Source of the DNA: Setaria digitata
Taxonomy: Eukaryota; Nematoda; Chromadorea; Rhabditida; Setariidae
DNA: 14,786 nucleotides
Direction: 5' to 3'
Assembly: GCA_003640385.1 (NCBI GenBank)
Contig: RCAB01000872.1
Location: 1 to 14,786 of the forward strand
Shown: positions 1 through 10,500 of the stretch, one piece after another
Layout: every line of letters begins with the position of its first letter
Numbering within the stretch: position 1 is the first letter of the stretch
Position numbers and translations under genes: made by a program
Notes under the pieces: generated by a model
Told to the model about the DNA's origin: nothing
Seen by the model: only the letters and a program-made list of their open reading frames with translations
Database searches by the model: none

Positions 1-1029
1 ATAGAATTGGAGTTTAGTTCACGTAACATTCAAAAGCGATGCTTCGAATACGTTTCTCTATTCTTTCTTAAGATTGATTGATACAAGTTTAGTTGCAAGA
101 CTTATAATTGTTTAGAAAAGAGTTCATCATTTCAGCAAACTTCAAGCATGCCATTGTCATGTAAAGAGTCAGAAGACGGCAACAAAATCAAACTTGACAA
201 AACTCAAGAAATAACTGTGGTTTTCCATAAGTTTTGAGCTAACTTTTAGAAAACATTAGAAACCAAAATAAATGGGATTTAAAAAGCATTATTCAGCAAA
301 ATATCGAAGGATTATAGTATGAAGATTTTGCAAAAAATTTATTTCTAAATTCAACAGAAGAGTGGAGCAGTGTCACTAAAAAGTACCCAGACAGAGAAAG
401 CAAGCAGTGCCCGAAGTAATACCACTCAAAAAATCGTAACGAAAAGTACACAGGATGATTCCACATTAGCTCGAGGACGTGGAACAAGTATCTATGAAAA
501 AATGACTAAGGAGCAAATGATTCGAGCTGGAAAGAAACAGTTCGACAAAGTTTGCAATTGAGAATTGAAAATGAAAATGAAAATTCGGTAGAGCCTCCAT
601 TATTGGAAGGATTCCGTGATTTCTATGTTTTCAGTTTTCCAGTTTACATTGTCGAAATTTACTCATGTAGTATATTTCAGCTTAGCTCCGATACACAGAG
701 AAAAAGCGTACGGCTTGGTCGGCCTGCACACAGCTCAATTTTAGCAAGAAGGTTAATTTATTTATTAGATTTCGCGTGATGTAGTTGTCTAGTAAAATTA
801 TTTGACAACTGATTAACTAATAATTAACATCCTTCATAGTTCCAAAAGTTACTTCATTAGTTTCAGGAAATTTCAGCGCTACTTACTAAAGAAATCACAA
901 CAGCATTCAACAGCATCGTTGTCAGAGAGATCAATAGACCGTGGTACTCGAACGCTTTCGAGTACAGAAACAAGAAGTGATAGGGGCAATTTACAAAAGA
1001 TGAAAAACCTAACACGCAACAGCAAATAA
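1..1029 (+). CDS. Ser/Thr/Lys-rich protein, last five exons (5' partial, unknown function)
   Basis: Five exons join in phase: up to 51, 136-219, 358-549, 681-751, 867-1029, giving 186 residues and a TAA. Acceptors are good (TTTCAG at 135 and 680, AACAG at 357, TTTCAG at 866); donors are GTTTCT, GTTTTC, GTTTGC and GTTAAT, which are weaker but all phase-correct. The protein is hydrophilic and basic, rich in Ser, Thr, Lys, Gln and Arg (RGRGTSIYEKMTKEQ, RRKFQRYLLKKSQQ, SRN-type patches), with no membrane segment and no domain I recognise. It is probably the disordered tail of a longer protein whose start is left of the window. It converges on the minus-strand genes. The first exon is the least certain. 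Confidence 0.55.
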
Positions 1030-1030
1030 A
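1025..1030 (+). promoter_or_regulatory. Possible AATAAA poly(A) signal overlapping the stop codon
   Basis: AATAAA covers the TAA stop (1027-1029) of the plus-strand gene. If used, the 3' untranslated region would be only about 10-20 bases. No other AATAAA is close by downstream on this strand. Confidence 0.35.
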
Positions 1031-1202
1031 GCTTCAACATTGTATATCTTCTGATTATTTAAAATTTCTTAGCAAGGTCAAATTATTCTTTAATCTATTG
1101 AAACTTGAACAAGATTTTAGGTCAAAATCATCGACTTTAAAAAGCGTTTTAAGATGACTTTCTTTTACTTGCTTCACATATTTTCTGTTAGTCAGACAGA
1201 CT

Positions 1203-1885
1203 TCAGTTAACAGAGACACTGTTGTAATGGTAGTTAATTTGTAAGGAAGTTATAAATTTAAAAAGCTCTGCAGTTATGCCACAGTTGATCTGATATGGAA
1301 CTTCTTTCAGGAAGATATCAATCAATGGATCACCTTGAGCTAGCAGTGGTAAAAGCCTTGAACTGATTGCAGTACTGTGGCAAAACGTTTCGTTAAAATA
1401 ATTTTAGTTGGAAAAAAAGTAAATGTACTTCATCTTGATCAATTTTCCTACATTTTTAGTCAAATTTTGAGATCTTCGAAGTGAATTTGAAGATTTTGGT
1501 TGGAGCTAACTAATCATTTCCTGTCACTTAGTTCACTGAAGGTTTGCTTCCAGCTGCTTTCGTATGTATGTTGCCTTATCAGTTACTTCTTGTTCTGTTC
1601 TTAATTGGCCTTCAGCAAATGTACGACACTACTGTAGGATTGGGAAGGGCTGGAAGTTAGAAAGCATCTTAGTCAAGCGTGGTACATGTTTCCGTACATA
1701 CTGCACGCAAAGTATTAATATCCTCTGCAATAATTTTACTTACAACTTCTAACACGGCCTGATGCTAATTAACGAGGAAAAAAGACAGCATTAAATGGTA
1801 TATAATATTGACAAGGTTGAATAAGATTTGAAAAAGTTAAAATAGACTAAAAAAAATACCATCTTCAGCAACGGACCCAGAATTA
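1203..1885 (-). CDS. Candidate minus-strand gene, four exons, helical protein of unknown function (5' partial)
   Basis: Four short stretches with coding-like composition join in consistent phase: 1885-1860, 1764-1702, 1628-1537 and 1374-1203 (TGA). They encode about 116 residues, with pieces such as ILGPLLKM, HQAVLEVVSKIIAEDINTLR, GQLRTEQEVTDKATYIRKQL and RLLPLLAQGDPLIDIFLKEV, which suggest amphipathic helices. The donor GTATGT at 1701 is excellent; the acceptor at 1629 is CTACAGTAG, unusual because the nearer CAG is out of phase. Other acceptors are CATTCCAG, TTAATTAG and TGCCACAG. I do not recognise the family. The 5' exons were not found, so a decaying pseudogene is the main alternative. 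Confidence 0.4.
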
Positions 1886-2813
1886 CTGGAATGTGCAGAA
1901 ATTGTTGAAATAATAATACAACATTAGGATTAAAGATTAATACAAGACTAATTAATTGCTTACTTCTTAAATTAAACGAATTATAAGCACTATGAAAAGG
2001 GTGAAAGTTAAATTTCAATGTGGAAATGGAAATCATTGTTAAGTATACATATAACAAATTTATTCAGTGTACCGTCTAAGCTTTTGAGAAATTTAATAAT
2101 CGTTTTAGTTTCAGTTTTTGTTAATTACATTTCCAGAAGAACTTTGAAGTTTTGACCATTCCTAAAAAGAATGAAAAAAGGAAAACATGAAAATTTAATT
2201 AAAAAAGTCATCAGAAGGCTAGAAAACTTCGGTAATCTTCATGCAAACGTAAATAATTAAGAAGCTTTATCAAGATACACACTCCTCCATCACATGACAC
2301 CTTTTAGTTAAATATATATCATGGAAAAATTTATTGGTTAACTCTTCCACTTTTACTTGACTTATTTATTTTATATATTCATTAAAAATAGGAAAAACTT
2401 CACTAAACAAATAAAAGTAGGAGAGAAGCATTCTCTTGCTGAACTTTTTCTTAAATTAGTAATTCATAATTGGTTGCATATATTAATTCACAATAAAATT
2501 AGTTGCACTTTAACATATATCCCTTGAAATCATTTTGATTTGAAAATTGATAATTGAACACACTGATTGCTTCACGAATGAACTCCAGTCCAGTTAATGA
2601 TTCCAATATAATTATCACCCATCAATCTACTAGCATAGCGTATCTATTTATATTACAAATACAACGATCATAATTAGCAAAATAATATAGAGCTTGGTAA
2701 TATTAAACAGAATTCAATTATGGCGAAGGATTGACTGAACTAGATTAGGTACTTTTATAAAAAAATCAGAATTTTGTAGTTATCGACCGAGGGTTTTTTT
2801 TTTGTAAAGTTGT

Positions 2814-2856
2814 TTTTTTATTTTAATTGTATATGTTATACAATTAAAATAAAAAA
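2814..2856. repeat. Perfect 20-bp inverted repeat with 3-base loop
   Basis: Left arm 2814-2833 and right arm 2837-2856 are exact reverse complements around a TGT loop. Almost all pairs are A-T, so it could form a cruciform or an RNA hairpin. It might be the trace of a small palindromic mobile element, but no target-site duplication is evident. Confidence 0.9.
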
Positions 2857-3113
2857 GGTTAGGATTGTAAAGTCGATTAAACTTGAACTCTTATGACCGA
2901 AATGTTTCAGTTTTTTCTTTCCTCAAATCATTATATTAGCTGGCGTTTCTCTGATACAGTAGTTATCATTTGAGCCTTAGCAAAACATTGGCTGCAACAT
3001 AGTTGATGACACAGTGGTCTTAACACAGAGATCAGGACACTCACAGTTATCGAGCATATCAAATATCAGTCCTCGTAAAGGATGGAAAGTGAGATGCTAG
3101 TCAGTGCTAGCCC

Positions 3114-3338
3114 CGAGTCATAAGTGCAATTTAATTGAAGTAAAATTACCAAAAACTAATTCATTCTGCAGTTGAGCAAAGAAATTTAGTAGTGAGAAGA
3201 ACAATCAGCTTACTAAATTTTTAAGNCGAGTCATAAGTGCAATTTAATTGAAGTAAAATTATCAAAAACTAATTCATTCTGCAATTGAGCAAAGAAATTT
3301 AGTAGTGAGAAGAACAATCAGCTTACTAAATTTTTAAG
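3114..3338. repeat. 112-base near-identical duplicate separated by a single N
   Basis: Copies 3114-3225 and 3227-3338 differ at only two positions (3149 C versus 3262 T; 3171 G versus 3284 A). The N at 3226 lies exactly between them and the second copy runs into 12 consecutive A. This is the pattern of two overlapping contig ends joined without merging, more likely than a real tandem repeat. Confidence 0.9.
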
Positions 3339-3995
3339 AAAAAAAAAAAAGCGTTGTGATAAGCTACATTCCAATGACTTTCGTCAATTATTGGAAACGT
3401 TTCACAATATCCATTTCTCATCGTTCTTTATGGCATTAACTCATAATGCAAAAGGCTGTATATTTCCTTCTCAAATAACATATTTATATTTGGAATAAGA
3501 TGAAGGAAAATTGAAACGGACAAACTAAATCCAAGTATACACAAAGCATTGTGGTTAGTCATGGAAAATTAATATAAGAGCAAAGGATCCCATATTTTCA
3601 ATAATGCACTGTTACTCACAGACCACAAACATCACATGTCACTGGTCACTGCACCAATGAACCTAAGAAATTTCGAAATATTTCTTATAGCATAAAATGA
3701 CAGAGAAAAGGTAGGTTGAAGGATGAGGTAATTCTGCTAATCTTGTTACGGTTGTTGATTATGAATTCACAGAACAGAACTTCCAAAATGGCTAGAAGCG
3801 AAAATGAAACAGTATTTTCCGGATACACTAAAATATCTAAAGGTTAGAAAAACCAATTTTGAAAACGAAGCTCGGATTTGGAAAACCTTATCTTTTTCTC
3901 TCGTTCGCCCACAGTTTTACAAAAATTTCGACATACAATGCATGAATTTCGCATAATATCGCCCCCAACAAGCAATAGTACAAAAAAAAAGGAAA

Positions 3996-4001
3996 TTTAT
4001 T
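3996..4001 (-). promoter_or_regulatory. Possible AATAAA poly(A) signal for nurf-1
   Basis: TTTATT on the plus strand reads AATAAA on the minus strand, about 507 bases after the nurf-1 stop. I saw no closer AATAAA. It would give a 3' untranslated region of roughly 520 bases, provided the poly-T tract at 4153-4173 (poly-A in the transcript) is transcribed. Confidence 0.35.
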
Positions 4002-4152
4002 AGTATGTATATGCATATATAAAAAAAGATCAAGTCTGCAGAGATCGTCAGATGAGTTTTAAGAATTTTCACCAATAACTTTGTTTGCGGTACTGCGGCA
4101 CATAATGCGGCTCAGGCACGTGCAATGTGGCACTTATCACGACTATATCACC

Positions 4153-4173
4153 TTTTTTTTTTTTTTTTTTTTT
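4153..4173. repeat. Homopolymer run of 21 T
   Basis: Uninterrupted T run; on the nurf-1 sense strand it is poly-A inside the presumed 3' untranslated region. It could prime oligo-dT internally and mimic a poly(A) tail in cDNA libraries. Confidence 0.95.
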
Positions 4174-4507
4174 AAACTGAGCTTTCCTAAAATACTTCAT
4201 CTATGACATATATGATATTACAACATTTAAAAATGTTTTACTATCACAACAACATAAGAGGGAAGTTTCTCGACTTTACATATCTCAATTCGATAAAGTG
4301 AAGTCATATCATTTTACATCGAGTTTTATAGAGACTCTCCTAACTTTCGATATTTCCTGGTTAAAATATTCTTAGTTTGATTCTCGTCCATATTATGAAC
4401 GTCCTTACGCTCAGATTTAACTGTTCTCCTCACCTAAGAATTTGCGAATCTAACTAGTTGATCATTGATCATAAGTTTTTCAAAACAAATAGATATTCCA
4501 ACCACTT

Positions 4508-7500
4508 TCATTTAGTGGTCCTTCTTTCGATTGCAGATTTAATTTCTGCAACCCGTTCACGAAATTGTTTTTCCAGGATATCAGCGCACTGATAAATAGC
4601 TGAATCTCTGGCATTAAACATACGGGCATTTTCAAATATTTGAGTTATATCGGCTGTAAACTCTTTCAAATGGCGATATTTGTGATTTTGTAGCTTTTGT
4701 TCCACGATGCTGAGATCTGCAAATCAAATCCTTCATTGAAACTGTTCATTACAAGTTCAACATAAGTAGTAAGAAAATCGACCTTTTATTTCTTCACATA
4801 AGAAAAAGTAAATAGGAAACTCAAACATATTTCAGTCAATCAAGCTACATCTTTAGAAAATAAAAGAGGTTTCAAAACTAACCCATTGGTTTTTTGATAA
4901 TGGAATAATAGTCTGGATGCTCTTTCCTATCAACTGCTTCACGAAAGGGCCAGCTGGTACGGTGATCCTTTAAGCTATCGAAGGCTTGCCAGAGAAGCTC
5001 CAAATCAGGACGAGTAAGCATTATCAGAGGTGAAGATGAGGTACTCGATCTGCAGCCCGCTTGCCTATTTCGTACACACTGAGGGCAGAGATACTCAGCT
5101 GCTTTCTCAGCTTCCCTAAATGAAACTTCCTTCAGTTATTCCCAATTTCTAACATCACTTGAATTTATTTGTGAATGATAATATTCAGTTAAAATAAAGA
5201 AGGTGCTTGTAAAACCACTTTTACTCAACTTTTGAGTATTATTTTCCACTAACGATGTTTAAGTGAATAAAGCTTCCATTGCTATCAATACAAATAGTTA
5301 AAATTCCTATCACATTATATTTGTTAGGTCATTATTATTCTTCAAATGCGGTTTAAATGATTCGAACTTCAAATGAAATAATATAGGAAATAGTGCATCC
5401 TAAGAAAAAGATGAAGTTTTATATCTCTCCCTCATTCTTCATCTTTCTTCGTCTTACCTAAATTAAGCATTTATCTAAAAGAAAGATCAGGAAACAAATC
5501 AAGAGATTTTTATTCATATCGTGTAATAAATAAGCTATATACTCTTGAGTGATGCCAACACACTGCGGATGGAACCATCCCTCACATCCATCACATCCAA
5601 CATAAAATCGTGAATCATCATACGGCGTTTGACAAACACAATACAGCTCCTGAAAGAATGAAAAACATCTACTTTTCTTGATCGTGAAACTGCAATCATC
5701 CTCAAAAACTTAACTGCTCTTCATAAATGATGCTTATTGAGTTTAAATCATTCTTTAGTCACATTATTGAAAAGATACTAGAATTTCTGAGAAACTTGAA
5801 CATCCATGTAGTAATTACTTGGGAAGTGGCAAGACATGAAATCTGCAACCTGCCTCAAATTGCAACTGCATATTTCATCTAAGCCACTTACATAATTCGG
5901 CTGCCACTGTTCAGAGAAAATTACTGAATTCAGTCAAGAAAAAACCTCCAATCAGGAAAAAACATGAAAATCCCTAAGGATAGAAAGTAAAACTAGCCTG
6001 TTCTGAACTTTTTTGTTCCTTGGCGCAATCGTCACATACCCAACTTGTCATTTTCTTTGACTTTCTTTCTGATATACCAACACACTTGCCATGGAACCAC
6101 TGATAGCACAAATCACACCCAACGTAAAACCTGAAAGTACATAAAAAATTTTGAAACCTTAATTCCTTCTCTGTGTTTAAAAACCCGTCCATTTTAACAC
6201 ATTCTCTATGACTTCTACCATTACTAAAAAGTATTTCGTACCGAATCGCAAAAAAAAGAATGAAATGAAGCAACAAAAATTATACAAAAATGTTATCCCT
6301 AGGAGCGATCATGTTTTGGCCATTAATTTTAAACTAATTTCAAAAAATTTAGTTTCAAAACGTCCACAAAAAGGTCAACTGGAGAAGTAAGGATCTAAAT
6401 TTTCTACTTTTTCGGGTCGTAAGGCTGATTGCATTTGCAGTGCCGTTTTGTTGTATCGATATCTGGAATAGAACCAGAACTGGCTGTTCCCGGTCGTGAT
6501 GATGATGGAGTAGTGCCACGTGTGGCACGACGCTGGTCTTTCCTACTTTTTCCATTCAGCTTTATTTCACTACCGCCAGATATCTGCGATGTCGGCATTA
6601 TTTCAGTTTTGACCAAACCTTCCTCCCACTAAAGTCATTCAAAATCAAAATCATGATTAACTAATGAAGAAGTTTTTTGTTCACCAAAAACGTCTACACA
6701 AAGTGTTCAATGACAGTGGCAGCCTGAAACGACATTGCGCTTGAATAGGACTTGAATAAGCGCAGCGAAAGACAGAAATAAAGAGGTTGATGGAAACTTT
6801 TTAGACACGGAAAACAAAGTTTCATTTCACTTTTTTAAGCTTGCTATCCTTGTTTGCTATTATAGGTTTGACTTATCATTGCAGCTGTCTATAAAGGAAA
6901 ATAGAAATTACGCTGCACTGAAATTATAAGATGGAATTAGCCTTCGTGTTACTGTAAAAGAATGGGCATGAAACTGCCATTATAATACAGCAGAACAGAG
7001 ACTCCATCCTTTCTCTTTGTTAATATCGAGAACATATTTATTATGTAACAAAATATGAAAGAATCTGACAAAAAAAAANGCAAAAGAATGGGCATGAAAC
7101 TGCCATTATAATACAGCAGAACCGAGACTCCATCCTTTCTCTTTGTTAATATCGAGAACATATTTATTATGTAAAAAAATATGAAAGAATCTGACAAAAA
7201 AAAAAAATTACATTCTTTTTCTTCCTAGACTTTTCATTATGCTGTTGGAAGGGATTTTCCACTTGCAGCCTTGATTCAGTGAAAAGATCACTTTTCACAG
7301 GTGATGGCGGTGACGGCTGTTGAGTGGATAAATCCGGTATTAATCCTGTAGTTTTCGAACACTTCTCAATATCATGCTCGCTTGGAAGTCGAGCACTCAG
7401 CTGTTCATCTACCTGAATTTTAATTTAGAAATTCATTAAATTTAACAAAAACAAAAATGGCAAAATTATTCACTAACAACCCAACTACGACAACCTTATT

Positions 7501-10500
7501 CGATACTGTTTCGTCGGCATGTATAATACCGCCCAACGATATAGTACTCGGTTCTACCGGCATCCCTGCTATAGACTGCAGCTGTGCAGTTGATCCTGCA
7601 TAAAACTCACGCGTCTCTGCAGAAACATTAAATTTCGTTGAAGAATTTATAAAATGATAAATAAAAACCCCACACAAATTCTACGTAGAAAAATCTAAAC
7701 TCACAAGGGCCACGAAATCTAGACATTTTAAAGCTCCAAAAATTTAAGCACTTTAATCTGTCCGAACTATTGCAATAATTGAAGAAAAAGGCATTCACAA
7801 AATGGAATTAGTGTCTTCAGTTTCAGATCAACTTTTAAGCCTCACTCTTCTCAGGCCTCATTCGAGGCCGGCGCCATGGCGCAATCATTCCGGCCTCGGC
7901 CTCTGCTCTCTCTTCTAGCTTAATTCGCCTTTTATTGACTTCTCTCTTGAATCGTTCAATGCGCTCACCCAGCTCAACTTCAAGTTGCCGTGCTGAAAGC
8001 CGCTCAATTTTCTGTGCCCTGAAATTACAACTGACGGTACAATGTTAAGAATGAAAGAGCGAAGGTTCACAAGGCGAAAAAGTTATATAACCAAATTAAT
8101 AACATTTTCCAATGTTCAGTCTTACTTCAACTAATTCATCTCAAAAAAGTGTGTCTGAAAGCACAAAACAACTGTTTCATCACCTCTGTTCCATTTCTCG
8201 ACGTTTCCGTTCTTCTTGGCGTTTCTCAAAAGCGCGTTGAATATGACGTCTGTGCCACCCATTCTCAGCATCCATTATACAAACTTCTGTTATCAAATTA
8301 TCAAGGATCTGGAAAAATGAATACAAGAGAATAAGAAAAAAGTCAGAAAACATACACATACTAAACAGAAAGCAGATTTTGCTGATTTTGTCGAAAAAAT
8401 TTATCTTCGTAATTTAGATTAAATAAATCATAATTTTACTTTCTAAATTTTTAGAGCTTTGTACTTCGTTCAAATTGTAAAATTTTTTCAATGAGTCAAG
8501 GCAATATCACTTAAGACCAACATCTGCTTATATAAGTAAAGCATGAGAACTATACTACCGAACGTCAAGAGAGAAAAGAGTTACATTATTACAAGTTAAG
8601 AAGGAAAACAGGACGAAAACCTCTTTTATCGCTCGTTGATCGGTTTGTTCAAAAGGACGAATGTAAAGATTGGATCGAATATCAATAGTCCCAATACATT
8701 TTACATGACCATGGCTACTGGCATAATTATGTCCAACTGCTGATGCGATATCTGCTAATTCATTCAAATGAGACATTTGCGTTCTTCCATATAATGATGG
8801 TGCTGAAAATGTTAAAAATCTAAAATATATTTCGTATAAATCCAGTGCACTGGAAATAGATTACAGTAAGTAAACATGAATAAGTTTAATTAAAAACAAA
8901 AGAATCAAGATAGTTAATGGAAAATGGACTTGAAAAAAAAAAACAGTTTCACTTCTAAAAAACTAAAGTTTTACTTGAAAAATCCACGTTTAAATCATTT
9001 TAAAACGTTTAAATCATCTTGTAATCAAATATGCACAACACATAACTAATCTAATAATCAAAACCTTTTCCTTATAGAGCTATACTATAAATTAAAAATT
9101 CTTATTTTTATCGAATAACTATCTTCTAGTTTAGCTCAAGAAGTCCTAAATCTTTTTTTGATCTTGCTTTTTAAATTCTAGCTCGTTGCAAAATTATGCC
9201 AGAAAGGGTCAATCTGCGCAACATTCTGACCAAACCTGACAACTCTCTTCTCACTATTTTCATACACTACATTTTAAGCATTTTCAGATACTGGTGCTCG
9301 CTATAATGATTTCAATAACGCAACTTAAGCTGACATCCAGTCGAAACAATTGCAGTATTAAAGGAATTGGCAGTATGACCCAAATTACCTGAGAATACGA
9401 ACAAACTCTAAAAAGAACCGACTATTTCCATCACTTAAGCATATAATAATCTATTTTTAGCGTCATCCTTGGTAAGTTCTCTTTGAACTACAACAAAGCT
9501 GAACTCTGGGATTTAAATCACGCAGTTATATAATGGAAATATCCAAGCATAACCGCTGTGCGCATCGTCTAGTAGTACATTAAGTGCCATAAAGGAGCAG
9601 TTATGCAGATATAACAATTTTTGTGTCCATTAGAGATCAGCGCCATTTACAGTAGAAAAAAAATTTCAGCAACTAAAAATTATGCGAAAGAATAGGACCG
9701 ATGAACTTATCAATTGACCATTCCTACAGACCAATGAAAACAAAAACAAAAAAAAAAAATTAAGATGTCATACAACACTTTAAATTCAAAGCATTTCGTA
9801 CTGAGCATTACTTTTAAATACGAATAAAGCAGAAACATTTAAAAACATAAAGCGGTAACTAGTAATAAATAAGAATTCCGCCTAATGTCAAACAATACCA
9901 ACATTATAGTGATGAGTAACGTGTGGAAAACTGAGCACCACTAGACCCGGGTACGTTCAGGAATCTCTCGTAAGAATCAACTGAGCAACAGCACTGCTAT
10001 GAAACACTTTGGCTTGAACACAATTACCGGTATTTCACCCGAAATAAGAGAAAATTGAAAAATATCTCTGATGGAAACTACAATAAGTAACAAAACAAAT
10101 CAATGATTTACCTCCTCGTCCACGATGCCCCGCTCGACTCATTTCTGCACCATGACGCATCCTCCCAACGATCCTAGGAACGAACTCTACTTTACTTGTA
10201 ATCCAGACTTGGATTTTTATTTAATGTGAATTTATCGGAAAAAAAAAATGCACAATCTCCCTGTCATGTCACTGAAACAGTAAAATATCACACTCCTCAA
10301 AGTTTTGTTCAAGTAAACGAAAAAGAGGGAAACCCGTACCCTGCTGTTCTGGTTTCTGCATTTCGTACCATGTTCGCGTATTTACCACCAGTTGCAGAAC
10401 ATCCGGAACTAGCCTGGAAATTGGACTTTGGCAACTACTGAAAGGCCCTTTCTGTCTATTTTGTAACCTATTATGGAAATCATGTATCATCTAATGGACA

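Larger units (their letters stand above)
1886..4507. other. AT-rich non-coding interval downstream of nurf-1
   Basis: No convincing exon was found on either strand. It contains a perfect hairpin (2814-2856), an N-joined duplicate (3114-3338), a poly-T run of 21 (4153-4173) and a possible nurf-1 poly(A) signal. The part next to 4508 should be nurf-1 3' untranslated region. A short open stretch on the minus strand ending near 2564 might be a further exon of the 1203-1885 candidate but lacks a good acceptor. Confidence 0.6.

Noticed and set aside
1564..1752. Plus-strand 62-codon frame
   Set aside because: It is antisense to the better-supported minus-strand exons at 1537-1764, and its Cys-rich composition looks like a shadow.
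2564..2620. Possible extra 5' exon of the 1203-1885 candidate (TGLEFIREAI)
   Set aside because: The donor phase fits, but an in-frame TGA lies upstream and the only acceptor after it is a poor GGAG site.
6949..7197. Minus-strand open frame with an internal duplicate
   Set aside because: It crosses the N at 7079 and its repeat is the assembly duplicate; the sequence is intronic.
9180..9275. Short minus-strand open stretch (RVVRFGQNVAQIDPFWHNF)
   Set aside because: Only about 31 codons with no start codon, clear splice sites or phase link to nurf-1; chance cannot be excluded.
10226..10441. Plus-strand open frame containing FAYLPPVAEHPELAWKLDFG
   Set aside because: Composition is protein-like, but there is no upstream ATG in frame (it begins GTG), no good splice partner was found, and I recognise no family.
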